DNA of 14,685 nucleotides from an uncultured Verrucomicrobiota bacterium. GTDB taxonomy: Bacteria; Verrucomicrobiota; Verrucomicrobiae; Opitutales; Opitutaceae. The DNA lies in contig CAMLQS010000106.1 of NCBI GenBank assembly GCA_946482165.1, positions 1 through 14,685 of the forward strand, in the 5' to 3' direction. Under the pieces are notes generated by a model, which was not told where the DNA came from, did no database searches, and saw nothing but the letters and a program-made list of their open reading frames with translations. Below are positions 7,643 through 14,622 of this stretch, one piece after another; within the stretch, counting starts at the first letter, position 1; each line of letters opens with the position of its first letter. The position numbers were made by a program, and so were the translations under genes.

Positions 7643-7768
7643 GCGGAAAATCGGAACGGTTTAGGAACCCGATCCCGGTCCCGCGCTCAAAACAATTCCC
7701 CCGGGGCCCCGGTCGGCTTCGCCGCATTGGTCCTTGGCCCCAAGCGCCTCTTCCCTACCGCTATCGCC

Positions 7769-10639
7769 ATGCGTTTCCTCGCCTTGCTCGCCTGCGTGCT
7801 CGTCTCCCTCGGAGCCGCCCTGCCCGCCTCCACCGCGACCTCCCCCGCCCCCGCGCGTCCGCCGCTTCTCTTCCCTCCCGAGCCCGGCCTCTCCGCCAAT
7901 CTTCCCCACGACCCCGCGCTCGTCCTCGGCTCTCTTCCCAACGGCGTCCGCTACGCCCTCCGCGCCAATCCGGAACCACGCGGCCGCGCCTCGCTCCGCC
8001 TCGTCGTCGCCGCCGGTTCGCTGCACGAAACCGAGGATCAGCTCGGCCTCGCTCACTTCCTCGAACACATGGCGTTCAACGGCACCGAGCACTACCCGCC
8101 GGGCACGCTCATCGAGTATTTCCAACGCCTCGGCATGGACTTCGGCGGCGACACCAACGCCTACACGTCCTTTGACCGCACCGTCTACATGCTCGAGTTG
8201 CCCGACACAAAACCCGAGACGCTCGCCGAGGGCTTCCGCGTGCTCGCCGACTTCGCCGGCCATATGCTTCTCAAACCCGAGGAAATCGATCGCGAGCGCG
8301 GCGTCGTGCTGTCGGAAAAACTCACCCGGGATTCCGCCGACTACCGCGCCGCCGTCGCCGGCTACCGTTTCTATCTGGCCGGCACGCGCCTCCCCGAGCG
8401 TCTGCCCATCGGCGAAGAGTCCGTGCTCAAAACGGCCGACCGCGCCCGCTTCGCCGACTTCTACGACACATGGTATCGGCCCGAGCGAATCGCGGTCATC
8501 GTCGTCGGCGACCTTGATCCGCAGGCGGTGAAACAACCGCTCGCCGACGCGTTTGGCCCGCTCGCGCCTCGCGCCGACGCCCGGCCGACGCCCGCCTGCT
8601 TCGGCGCCGAGCCGGCCGACAACAAGACCCGCTTCGGCTACCACTACGAACGCGAAGCCAGCGCCTCCACCGTCACTTTCCAAGTGGTCCGCCCGCCCGA
8701 CCCCGCCCCCGACGACAAATTCAAACGCAAGCGCGAGGTCCCCTTCGATATCGCCTGCTCCATCCTCAACCGCCGCCTCTCCGAGCTCGCCAAGGCCGAG
8801 GACGCCCCCTTCGTCCGCGCCTTCACCGGCCGCGACGCCTTCCCCGCCGTCCACGACGGCGTGGAGCTCAGCCTCGTCGCGCGCCCCGGAAAATGGGCCG
8901 AAACCCTTCGCGTAGGTGAAAACGAACTACGCCGCGCGCTTGCCCACGGTTTCACCGACGCCGAGTTGAAGGAGGCCGTCGCCGACTACCTCAACGCGCT
9001 CGAACAGGCGGTGAAAACCGATCCCACGCGCCGCTCCGACGAGCGCACCGACGCGCTCGTCGACGCCTTCATCGAGGGCGTGATCCCGACGACGCCCGCC
9101 ACCGACCTGGAGATCATTCGCCCCGCCCTGACCGATCTCACCACGATGCTGTGCGAAGACATGTTCCGGGCGAACTGGGGCGAAGTTTCCACCTGGCGCG
9201 TGGGCGTCTTCGGCAACAGCGACCTCGGCGGCGCCGAAGCGGCGCAGGCCGTCATCGCCCAGACCTTCGCCGCCGCCCAGGCCGCCGAAGTCGCGCCGCC
9301 CGCGGAGCACGCCGATCAGCCGTGGGGTTACCAAAACTTCGGCGCCGTCGGCGAGATCGCCTCCCGCCGCGAAATCGCCGACCTCGGCATCACCGAACTC
9401 GTCTTCGCCAACGGCGCGCGCCTCAACCTCAAGCGCACCGACTTCGAGGCCGGCACCATCGCCCTGCGCGCCCGTGTCGGCGTCGGCCAGTTGACCGAAC
9501 CGCGCGAGCAGCCGGGGCTCGGCTTCTTCGCCCAAGCCGCGTTCACGCCCGGCGGCCTCGGCAAACATTCCGAGGACGAACTCCGTCGCATCCTCGCCGG
9601 GCGCAATGTCGGCGTCGGCCTGCAGGTCGCGGAGGACGCGCTTGTCTTCGTCGGCCAGACCACGCCCGCCGACCTCGACCTTCAGCTTCAATTGCTTGCG
9701 GCCTCGATCATCGATCCCGGCTACCGGCCCGAGGCGCAACTGAGCGCGCGCCGCCGCATGGAGCCCTTCTACACGCGCCTCGCGACCGATCCGTCGGGTC
9801 CGCTCAATCTCCAGGTGCCAAAGATCCTCTCCTCGGGCGACCACCGCTTCGGCGTCCCGGCCCGCGAGGACGCGATGGCGCGCACGCTCGACGAGCTCCG
9901 CGCCTGGCTCGGGCCCCAGCTTTCGTCCGGCGCGATCGAGCTTAGCCTGGTCGGCGATCTCGACATCGAGAAAACCATCGCCGCCGCCGCCGCGACCATC
10001 GGCGCGTTGCCGGCGCGCTCCGATAAACCCGCGCACGAGGAGATGCGCCGGGTCCGTGTCGCCGCCCCCGGCGAGCACACATTCTCCGTCTCCTCCACGG
10101 TGAGCAAAACCGTGCTGGCATTCTACTGGCCCACCACCGACGCCCGCGATGTCGCGCGCACGCGCCGCCTTTCGATGTTGGCCAACATCTTCTCCGACCG
10201 GCTCCGCAAGACGGTCCGCGAAGAGCTGGGCGGGAGTTACAGCCCTTCCGCCGGCAGCCTGCCCAGCGAGACCTATCGCGACTACGGCTTCCTCGCCGCG
10301 CGCATCACGCTCGACCCCGCCGAGGCCGAAAAAGTCCGCGCCGCCGTCCTGTCCGACGCGGAGGATCTTGCGAAGCACGGCGTGACGGAGGACGAGCTCA
10401 ACCGCGCCCGCCTGCCCGTGCTGACGAGCCTGCGCGAGACCGAGCGCACCAACGCCTACTGGCTCAACGCCGTGCTCGCCGCCGCGCAGGAACAACCCTG
10501 GCGGCTCGACCGGGCGCGCGACCGCTACTCCGACCACGAGGCGATCGCCAAAGCCGAGCTCGACGCCCTCGCCGCCGCCTACCTGTCGCCCGAACGCGCG
10601 ATCCGTTTCACGATCAAGGCCGCGCCCGCGTCGCCTTGA
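7769..10639 (+). CDS. Periplasmic M16-family zinc metallopeptidase (PqqL-like, two-repeat single chain)
   Basis: Insulinase/pitrilysin-type peptidase of 956 residues. The signal peptide is MRFLALLACVLVSLGAALPA with cleavage near 20-25; LLAC at 6-9 is too close to the N-terminus to be a lipobox. The inverted zinc motif HFLEH has H96, E99 and H100, and the third ligand is probably E176 in DRERGVVLSE. In the second half the equivalent site reads GLGFFAQAAF (584-593), so the zinc site is lost, as expected for the inactive partner domain. R817 and Y824 in REELGGSYSPS match the substrate-binding R/Y pair of that domain. The single chain of about 930-960 residues resembles E. coli PqqL and not the split PqqF-type or mitochondrial two-subunit enzymes. 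M16 enzymes degrade oligopeptides enclosed in a chamber; the substrate here is unknown. The ATG at 7769 is fixed by the signal peptide. It converges with the exosortase gene. Confidence 0.94.
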   Translation: MRFLALLACVLVSLGAALPASTATSPAPARPPLLFPPEPGLSANLPHDPALVLGSLPNGVRYALRANPEPRGRASLRLVVAAGSLHETEDQLGLAHFLEHMAFNGTEHYPPGTLIEYFQRLGMDFGGDTNAYTSFDRTVYMLELPDTKPETLAEGFRVLADFAGHMLLKPEEIDRERGVVLSEKLTRDSADYRAAVAGYRFYLAGTRLPERLPIGEESVLKTADRARFADFYDTWYRPERIAVIVVGDLDPQAVKQPLADAFGPLAPRADARPTPACFGAEPADNKTRFGYHYEREASASTVTFQVVRPPDPAPDDKFKRKREVPFDIACSILNRRLSELAKAEDAPFVRAFTGRDAFPAVHDGVELSLVARPGKWAETLRVGENELRRALAHGFTDAELKEAVADYLNALEQAVKTDPTRRSDERTDALVDAFIEGVIPTTPATDLEIIRPALTDLTTMLCEDMFRANWGEVSTWRVGVFGNSDLGGAEAAQAVIAQTFAAAQAAEVAPPAEHADQPWGYQNFGAVGEIASRREIADLGITELVFANGARLNLKRTDFEAGTIALRARVGVGQLTEPREQPGLGFFAQAAFTPGGLGKHSEDELRRILAGRNVGVGLQVAEDALVFVGQTTPADLDLQLQLLAASIIDPGYRPEAQLSARRRMEPFYTRLATDPSGPLNLQVPKILSSGDHRFGVPAREDAMARTLDELRAWLGPQLSSGAIELSLVGDLDIEKTIAAAAATIGALPARSDKPAHEEMRRVRVAAPGEHTFSVSSTVSKTVLAFYWPTTDARDVARTRRLSMLANIFSDRLRKTVREELGGSYSPSAGSLPSETYRDYGFLAARITLDPAEAEKVRAAVLSDAEDLAKHGVTEDELNRARLPVLTSLRETERTNAYWLNAVLAAAQEQPWRLDRARDRYSDHEAIAKAELDALAAAYLSPERAIRFTIKAAPASP

Positions 10640-10735
10640 TCTTTTGGAGGGACCTTGTCCCCGGCGTCCGCGAACATCGCGCGCGAGGCAGTCGCCTGAG
10701 CCCGCGCTTCCGACGGTCGCGCCCGCTCCTCCGCA

Positions 10736-11770
10736 TCACTTCCGCCCGCCGCCCGCCCCGGCCGGCTCGGCGGGTTCGTCGTCGTCGCTGAAGGTGATGT
10801 TCAACTTGAAGATCGGAAGCAGGCAAAGCAGCCCGACCACCGTCAGGCCCAGCACCGCGTAGCCGGCGGCGTCGTGCACGAAGCCCTCGATGGCCTCGTG
10901 GCCGTAGTTGTAGGCCCACGACGTGAGGAAAATGCCGCGCAGCAAATTGGTGAGCACGGCGAAGCACATCGAGGCCGCGACGAGCGCGACTTTTTTCCAA
11001 ATGCTTTCCAGGAATACCGCCGCGAGAAAGGAGCCCGCGAAGAGGCAGGCCGTGAGCGAACGGATGCCCGAGCAGGCTTCTTCCACGCCCACTTGGTTGG
11101 CCTGCCCTTCCACCACCGGCGGCAGCACCAGCACGTTGCCGCGCTGCTCGATCGGGAGGCCGAGGATGTCGAAAACGAAAAACACCACGCTCGTCACCTT
11201 GCGCAGCAGGAAGAGGCTGAGGTTTTGCTCCACCACCGAAACCATCGGCGCCGAGACCAGCCACACGAGCACCGGAAAAATGAAGAGCGAGACGAGTTTC
11301 ACCCGCGCGTCCCCGAAAATTCCGGCGCCCGGCTTGATCGACGGCGCCTGGGGCGCGTTGATGAACAGCAGCGGCAAAAGCAACGATATCGTGCCCAGTG
11401 TGATCGCGAGCGTCCCTGGATACGAAGCGCCCGTTCCCGCGCGAAAAAAGGACCCGAGAAGAAAAAACGCCGCGCCGCCAAACATCGCCCCGTAGGCGAG
11501 CAGATTGAGCAGAATCCCGGCGCCGCCGGCCGCGCGCGGACTATCCGGCGCCCCGCAGGCCGCCGCCGCCGCGCCGATGCGAGGCCAGCGATCATGGATC
11601 ACAAACGCCACGAAGGCGGGCACGAGCCAGCCGAAGCCGTAGTCTTCCTTCAGGCTCCACCAATGCGACTGATCCCACGAAACGAAGCCCCAGAAGGCGA
11701 AAGCCACCAGCAAGGCGCCGGCAAAGGGCATGGGGACGGTGGCGACAAACTTTTGCCAAAGTTGCTTCAT
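10736..11770 (-). CDS. Exosortase/archaeosortase (EpsH family) transpeptidase
   Basis: Inner-membrane cysteine enzyme that recognises a C-terminal sorting tail on exported proteins, cleaves it and is thought to join the protein to an envelope lipid or glycan. It has 344 residues and about eight hydrophobic segments. The catalytic triad is visible: C233 in VEEACSGIRSL, R278 in LTNLLRGIF and H299 in FVHDAAGY. The first loop, KEDYGFGWLVPAFVAFVIHDRW, matches the family's usual Y-S-H-G-x-L-V-P region but has F-G in place of H-G. The cytoplasmic C-terminus ends in an acidic then Gly-rich tail (DDDEPAEPAGAGGG). The start at 11770 gives an immediate first membrane segment. No PEP-CTERM or VPDSG-type substrate gene lies in the window, so subtype and substrate are unknown. 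It follows the DUF2238 gene by 35 bases on the same strand. Confidence 0.92.
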   Translation of the reverse strand: MKQLWQKFVATVPMPFAGALLVAFAFWGFVSWDQSHWWSLKEDYGFGWLVPAFVAFVIHDRWPRIGAAAAACGAPDSPRAAGGAGILLNLLAYGAMFGGAAFFLLGSFFRAGTGASYPGTLAITLGTISLLLPLLFINAPQAPSIKPGAGIFGDARVKLVSLFIFPVLVWLVSAPMVSVVEQNLSLFLLRKVTSVVFFVFDILGLPIEQRGNVLVLPPVVEGQANQVGVEEACSGIRSLTACLFAGSFLAAVFLESIWKKVALVAASMCFAVLTNLLRGIFLTSWAYNYGHEAIEGFVHDAAGYAVLGLTVVGLLCLLPIFKLNITFSDDDEPAEPAGAGGGRK

Positions 11771-11805
11771 CTGAGATGGGTGAAAAAAGAGAGAAAGGGG
11801 GCGAT

Positions 11806-12465
11806 TCAGCCGCGACTCAAGGTCGGGGACGGAACGCGCGCAACCGAACGGTCATGCGCGCGGCTAAGCAAGATCAGGGACGCGAGCGCGCCCGACAACG
11901 CCCAGCCCATGTCGCTCTGCGTGTCCCAAACGTAGCCCTGCGTCCCGAGGAACGATTCCGCCGCCTCGCCGGTCGCGGCCGCCGCCGCCCACTCGATCAG
12001 CTCGTAGAGCGCGCTAAAAGCCAGCGCCACGCTGCCGCATAGGAAATTCAGCCATGCGCTCGCCGGCCGGCCGCGCCCATCGCCGAGCGGCGATGTCCGC
12101 AGCAGGATTTCGCGTGCAAGCAAAGCCGGCACAAAACCTTGGGCCAAGTGGCCGAGCTTGTCGTAGTCGTTGCGCACCCCGCCGAGCGCCTCGCGCACCC
12201 ACTCCCCGAGAGGAACCTCGGCGTAGGTGTAGTGCCCGCCGACAAGCAGGATCACCGAGTGCAGCCACAGAAGAACCAGCAGCAGCCGTGAGAGCGGAAA
12301 TCGTCCGCGGACGAGCCACGCCGTCACCACGCCGACAAAGACGGGCACGACCTCCAGCCACCAGGTGAACCGGTCCTTCGGCCCCCAAGCCGACCAAACT
12401 GCGATGGGCGCGAGCGTCACGATAAAAACGGCCAGATCGCGCGTGGCGGGATTGCGGGTATGCAT
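11806..12465 (-). CDS. DUF2238 (YjdF-type) membrane protein
   Basis: Polytopic membrane protein of 219 residues, matching E. coli YjdF-type proteins. Membrane segments are near 10-27, 36-53, 58-77, 105-121, 138-162 and 183-201. The conserved blocks LLWLHSVILLVGGHYTYAEVPLG, NDYDKLGHLAQGF (99-111), ALYELIEW and FLGTQGYVWDTQSDM identify the family; the function is unknown. The order D-K-x-x-H, then E-L-x-E/Q, then D-x-x-x-D near a small-residue helix resembles the VanZ-like pattern; this is my comparison, not a database result. The ATG at 12465 places the first helix properly; an upstream in-frame ATG at 12594 would add 43 non-hydrophobic, low-quality residues. The gene lies 142 bases after fabF and 35 bases before the exosortase gene. 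The short second gap suggests the two membrane proteins are made together. Confidence 0.88.
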   Translation of the reverse strand: MHTRNPATRDLAVFIVTLAPIAVWSAWGPKDRFTWWLEVVPVFVGVVTAWLVRGRFPLSRLLLVLLWLHSVILLVGGHYTYAEVPLGEWVREALGGVRNDYDKLGHLAQGFVPALLAREILLRTSPLGDGRGRPASAWLNFLCGSVALAFSALYELIEWAAAAATGEAAESFLGTQGYVWDTQSDMGWALSGALASLILLSRAHDRSVARVPSPTLSRG

Positions 12466-12498
12466 GGCAAGGGGAGCTGTTCGGCTCGAAGATGAATT

Positions 12499-12510
12499 AC
12501 CAGCGCTGGT
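12499..12510. promoter_or_regulatory. Perfect 12-bp palindrome upstream of the DUF2238-exosortase pair
   Basis: ACCAGCGCTGGT equals its own reverse complement. It lies 33 bases upstream of the DUF2238 start codon, within the 142-base gap after fabF. The position suits an operator for a dimeric regulator controlling the membrane-protein pair. There is no T-run and no loop, so it is not a terminator. A 12-bp palindrome could also occur by chance in this base composition, and no regulator is assigned. Confidence 0.25.
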
Positions 12511-12572
12511 TGCTTGTTGATTCCGAGGTGGACGGGCGGGGCCCTGCGCCCATGGGTTGACGCCACGCAGCT

Positions 12573-12588
12573 TGCGCGGGGACGCGCA
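12573..12588 (-). terminator. Hairpin 19 bases after the fabF stop, possible terminator
   Basis: TGCGCG (12573-12578) and CGCGCA (12583-12588) form a perfect 6-bp stem around a 4-base loop, starting 19 bases downstream of the fabF stop codon on the minus strand. The stem is entirely strong pairs except the terminal A-T. No U-tract follows, so it would be an atypical intrinsic terminator. Its place immediately after a stop codon and before a 105-base spacer supports the idea that the DUF2238 gene has its own promoter. Confidence 0.3.
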
Positions 12589-12607
12589 GCCCACCTCTCC
12601 TCCGCGC

Positions 12608-13933
12608 TCAGGCGGCGGTGAAGATCAGCGAGCAATTGGTGCCGCCGAAGCCAAAGCTGTTGGCAAGCGCCGCCTTCACCGGCTTCCGAACGGCGGTGTT
12701 GGGCGTGACGTTGAGCCCGAGCGCGGCGACGGCGGGATCGATTTCGGAGAGGTTGATCGTAGGGGGGATGACGCCTTCGTGAATCGCTTTCACCGCGGCG
12801 AAGGCGCCCATCGCGCCGGCCGCGCCGAGCAAGTGTCCGGTCATGGACTTCACTCCGCTCACGTGGAGCGTCGCCTTGTTCTCGGCGAAGACGTTCGCGA
12901 TCGCCGCCGCTTCCTCGCCGTCGCCGCCGGGCGTGGACGTGGCGTGCGCCGAAACGTAATCGATGGCGGCGGCCGCAACCCCCGCGTCGGCCAGCGCGGC
13001 GCGCATCGAGCGGGCGGAGCCCTCGGCGCCGGGAGCAAGGGAGGACAGATGGAAGGCGTCGGCAGACGCGCCATAACCGGCGAGCTCCGCGTAGATGCGG
13101 GCGCCGCGGGCAAGGGCGTGTTCGCGCTCCTCGAGCACGAATACCACCGCGCCCTCGCTGAGAACGAAGCCGTCGCGGTTTGCGTCGTAGGGGCGCGAAG
13201 CCGCCTCGGGCGCGTCGTTGCGCGTCGAGAGCGCCTTCATCTGGGCGAAGGCGCCGATCGCAAGCGGGGTGACGGTGCTCTCGGCGCCGCCGGCGATCAT
13301 CACGTCGGCCTGGCCGCGCGCGATCAGGGCCGCCGCTTCGCCGAGAGCGTGGCCGCTCGTGGCGCAGGCCGAGGCGACCGCGTAGTTGGGCCCTTGGAAG
13401 TTAAGCGCGAGGCTCACCTGGCCCGCGAGCAGGTTGGGCGCGATCTGGATGATGAAAAACGGCGAGATCTTGCGAAAGCCGCCCGCTTTCCAAGTGTCTT
13501 GCATGGCTTCGATCTCAGGCAAGCCGCCGAGGCCGACGCCGAGGTTCACGCCCATCCGGGTGGCGTCGAGTTTGTCGCGCAGCGCGTCCAGCCCCGAATC
13601 GGCGTAGGCCTCGATCGCGGCGGCGGCGCCGAGATGCGTGAAGCGGCCGAATTTCTTCGCGTCTTTCGGAGTAAAGGCGCTCGCCAGCGCCTCGCCCGCC
13701 GCGCCGCGGGGCTTGAGCGGCGCGGTCAGCGGTGCGGTAGGCTCAAAACCGCGCACCTCCCCGGCGATCTTGGCTGAGCATTGCGTGGCGTCGAAACGCG
13801 TGATCGGACCTATGCCGGAGCGGCCGGCCGCAAGGGCATCCCAATTGACTCCGGCGCCCAGCCCGAGCGGGGTGAGCGCGCCGAGACCGGTGACGACAAC
13901 GCGACGACGTTGGGGAGCAGCTTGATTGATCAT
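12608..13933 (-). CDS. fabF: Beta-ketoacyl-[acyl-carrier-protein] synthase II (KAS II)
   Basis: Thiolase-fold condensing enzyme that extends acyl-ACP with malonyl-ACP in cytoplasmic fatty-acid synthesis. It has 441 residues. The start RRRVVVTGLGALTPLGLG is typical of FabF. The nucleophile is C190 in ASACATSGHALGE and the two catalytic histidines are H330 in HATSTPGGDGEE and H367 in KSMTGHLLGAAGA, with K362. NSFGFGGTN (425-433) is the glycine-rich C-terminal motif. E. coli FabF has 413 residues; most of the extra length is an Ala/Pro/Gly-rich insertion around 66-87, just before TPKDAKKFGRF. The in-frame extension upstream to 14119 has no family similarity, so ATG at 13933 is preferred. No acpP, fabD or fabG lies beside it, unlike the common fab cluster. 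It is divergent from the HIT gene and has no Shine-Dalgarno. Confidence 0.94.
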   Translation of the reverse strand: MINQAAPQRRRVVVTGLGALTPLGLGAGVNWDALAAGRSGIGPITRFDATQCSAKIAGEVRGFEPTAPLTAPLKPRGAAGEALASAFTPKDAKKFGRFTHLGAAAAIEAYADSGLDALRDKLDATRMGVNLGVGLGGLPEIEAMQDTWKAGGFRKISPFFIIQIAPNLLAGQVSLALNFQGPNYAVASACATSGHALGEAAALIARGQADVMIAGGAESTVTPLAIGAFAQMKALSTRNDAPEAASRPYDANRDGFVLSEGAVVFVLEEREHALARGARIYAELAGYGASADAFHLSSLAPGAEGSARSMRAALADAGVAAAAIDYVSAHATSTPGGDGEEAAAIANVFAENKATLHVSGVKSMTGHLLGAAGAMGAFAAVKAIHEGVIPPTINLSEIDPAVAALGLNVTPNTAVRKPVKAALANSFGFGGTNCSLIFTAA

Positions 13934-14054
13934 GGAGAAAGTCGGGTGGCGAAGGATTGGCGCGACGAAACCCGCGAACGTGAAGCGCGGCGGCCCGGCT
14001 CTCAACGCCCGATTTCGAGCCATCCTCCGAAGTCCCCGCGCTTGCCTCCCTGCT

Positions 14055-14060
14055 TTGACA
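14055..14060 (+). promoter_or_regulatory. Perfect -35-like hexamer upstream of the HIT gene
   Basis: TTGACA matches the sigma-70 -35 consensus exactly, 76 bases before the HIT-family ATG in the 203-base divergent gap. At the expected 17-base spacing the -10 position reads TTGGCT, only 2 of 6 consensus bases. This makes it a half-supported promoter for the HIT gene. Confidence 0.25.
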
Positions 14061-14136
14061 AGCCAGCCCGCCGCCTCTTGGCTCCGGCCCTTTGTTGTCT
14101 GGCTCCACGCTTCCGGCACCTCGCACTCCGCACAAA

Positions 14137-14622
14137 ATGCAGCAGCTCCATCCTTACTGGCGCATGGCTTACATCGAGGCGCCCCGCGCCCCCGCCTCGA
14201 AACGGCCCTTCACCGAGCTCCCTGCCCTCGGCGACGACCGCGAAGCCCTGATCGTGCATCGCAGCCCGCTGAGCTACCTGATGCTCAACCGCTTCCCCTA
14301 CAACCCCGGCCACTTGCTCGCGATTCCCTTCCGGGAAGTTGTCGATCTCACGGAGCTCACGCCCGCCGAGCGCGGCGACCTGATGGAAATCCTCGTCTTC
14401 GGGGAAAAACTCCTTCGCGCGGTGCTGAAACCGGACGCGTTCAACATCGGATTCAATCTCGGCCGCCCCGCCGGCGGCAGCATCGACCACCTCCACGGGC
14501 ACATCGTCCCGCGCTGGAACGGCGACAACAACTTCATGCCCGTCCTCGGCCAGACCCGCATCCTCCCCCAATCCCTCGACGCCACCTGGGAGCGGCTCGC
14601 TGCCGAAGCGGCGAAACTATGA
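14137..14622 (+). CDS. HIT-family nucleotide-binding protein (Ap4A hydrolase/phosphorylase-like)
   Basis: Cytoplasmic histidine-triad protein of 161 residues. The active motif is HLHGHIVPRW, with H118, H120 and H122; the middle histidine is the expected nucleophile attacking the alpha-phosphate of a nucleotide ester. The N-terminal LHPYWRMAYI resembles the L-x-x-x-W-R-M-x-Y-I opening of HIT proteins annotated as diadenosine tetraphosphate hydrolases or phosphorylases, and NRFPYNPGHLLAIP (51-64) is the typical preceding block. Ap4A as substrate is likely from that subgroup but not shown by the sequence. The ATG at 14137 is chosen because a TTG at 14092 would add 15 unrelated residues. The stop codon overlaps the next gene's start by four bases, which points to translational coupling. 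No Shine-Dalgarno is seen. Confidence 0.92.
   Translation: MQQLHPYWRMAYIEAPRAPASKRPFTELPALGDDREALIVHRSPLSYLMLNRFPYNPGHLLAIPFREVVDLTELTPAERGDLMEILVFGEKLLRAVLKPDAFNIGFNLGRPAGGSIDHLHGHIVPRWNGDNNFMPVLGQTRILPQSLDATWERLAAEAAKL

Noticed and set aside
6407..7768. Upstream extension of the M16 peptidase frame
   Set aside because: It runs antisense through waaA and would bury the obvious signal peptide starting at 7769.
7769..7795. Possible lipoprotein signal (LLAC at residues 6-9) in the M16 peptidase
   Set aside because: The cysteine is too near the N-terminus and the hydrophobic core continues beyond it, so a signal peptidase I peptide fits better.
10681..10707. Hairpin (AGGC-agtc-GCCT with outer GCGCG/CGCGC) between the convergent peptidase and exosortase genes
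   Set aside because: The inner stem is only 4 bp and the outer arms need a five-base bulge; no T-run follows on either strand.
12608..13777. Plus-strand frame of about 400 codons opposite fabF
   Set aside because: It is antisense to fabF and has no domain of its own; it is a shadow of the fabF codon pattern.
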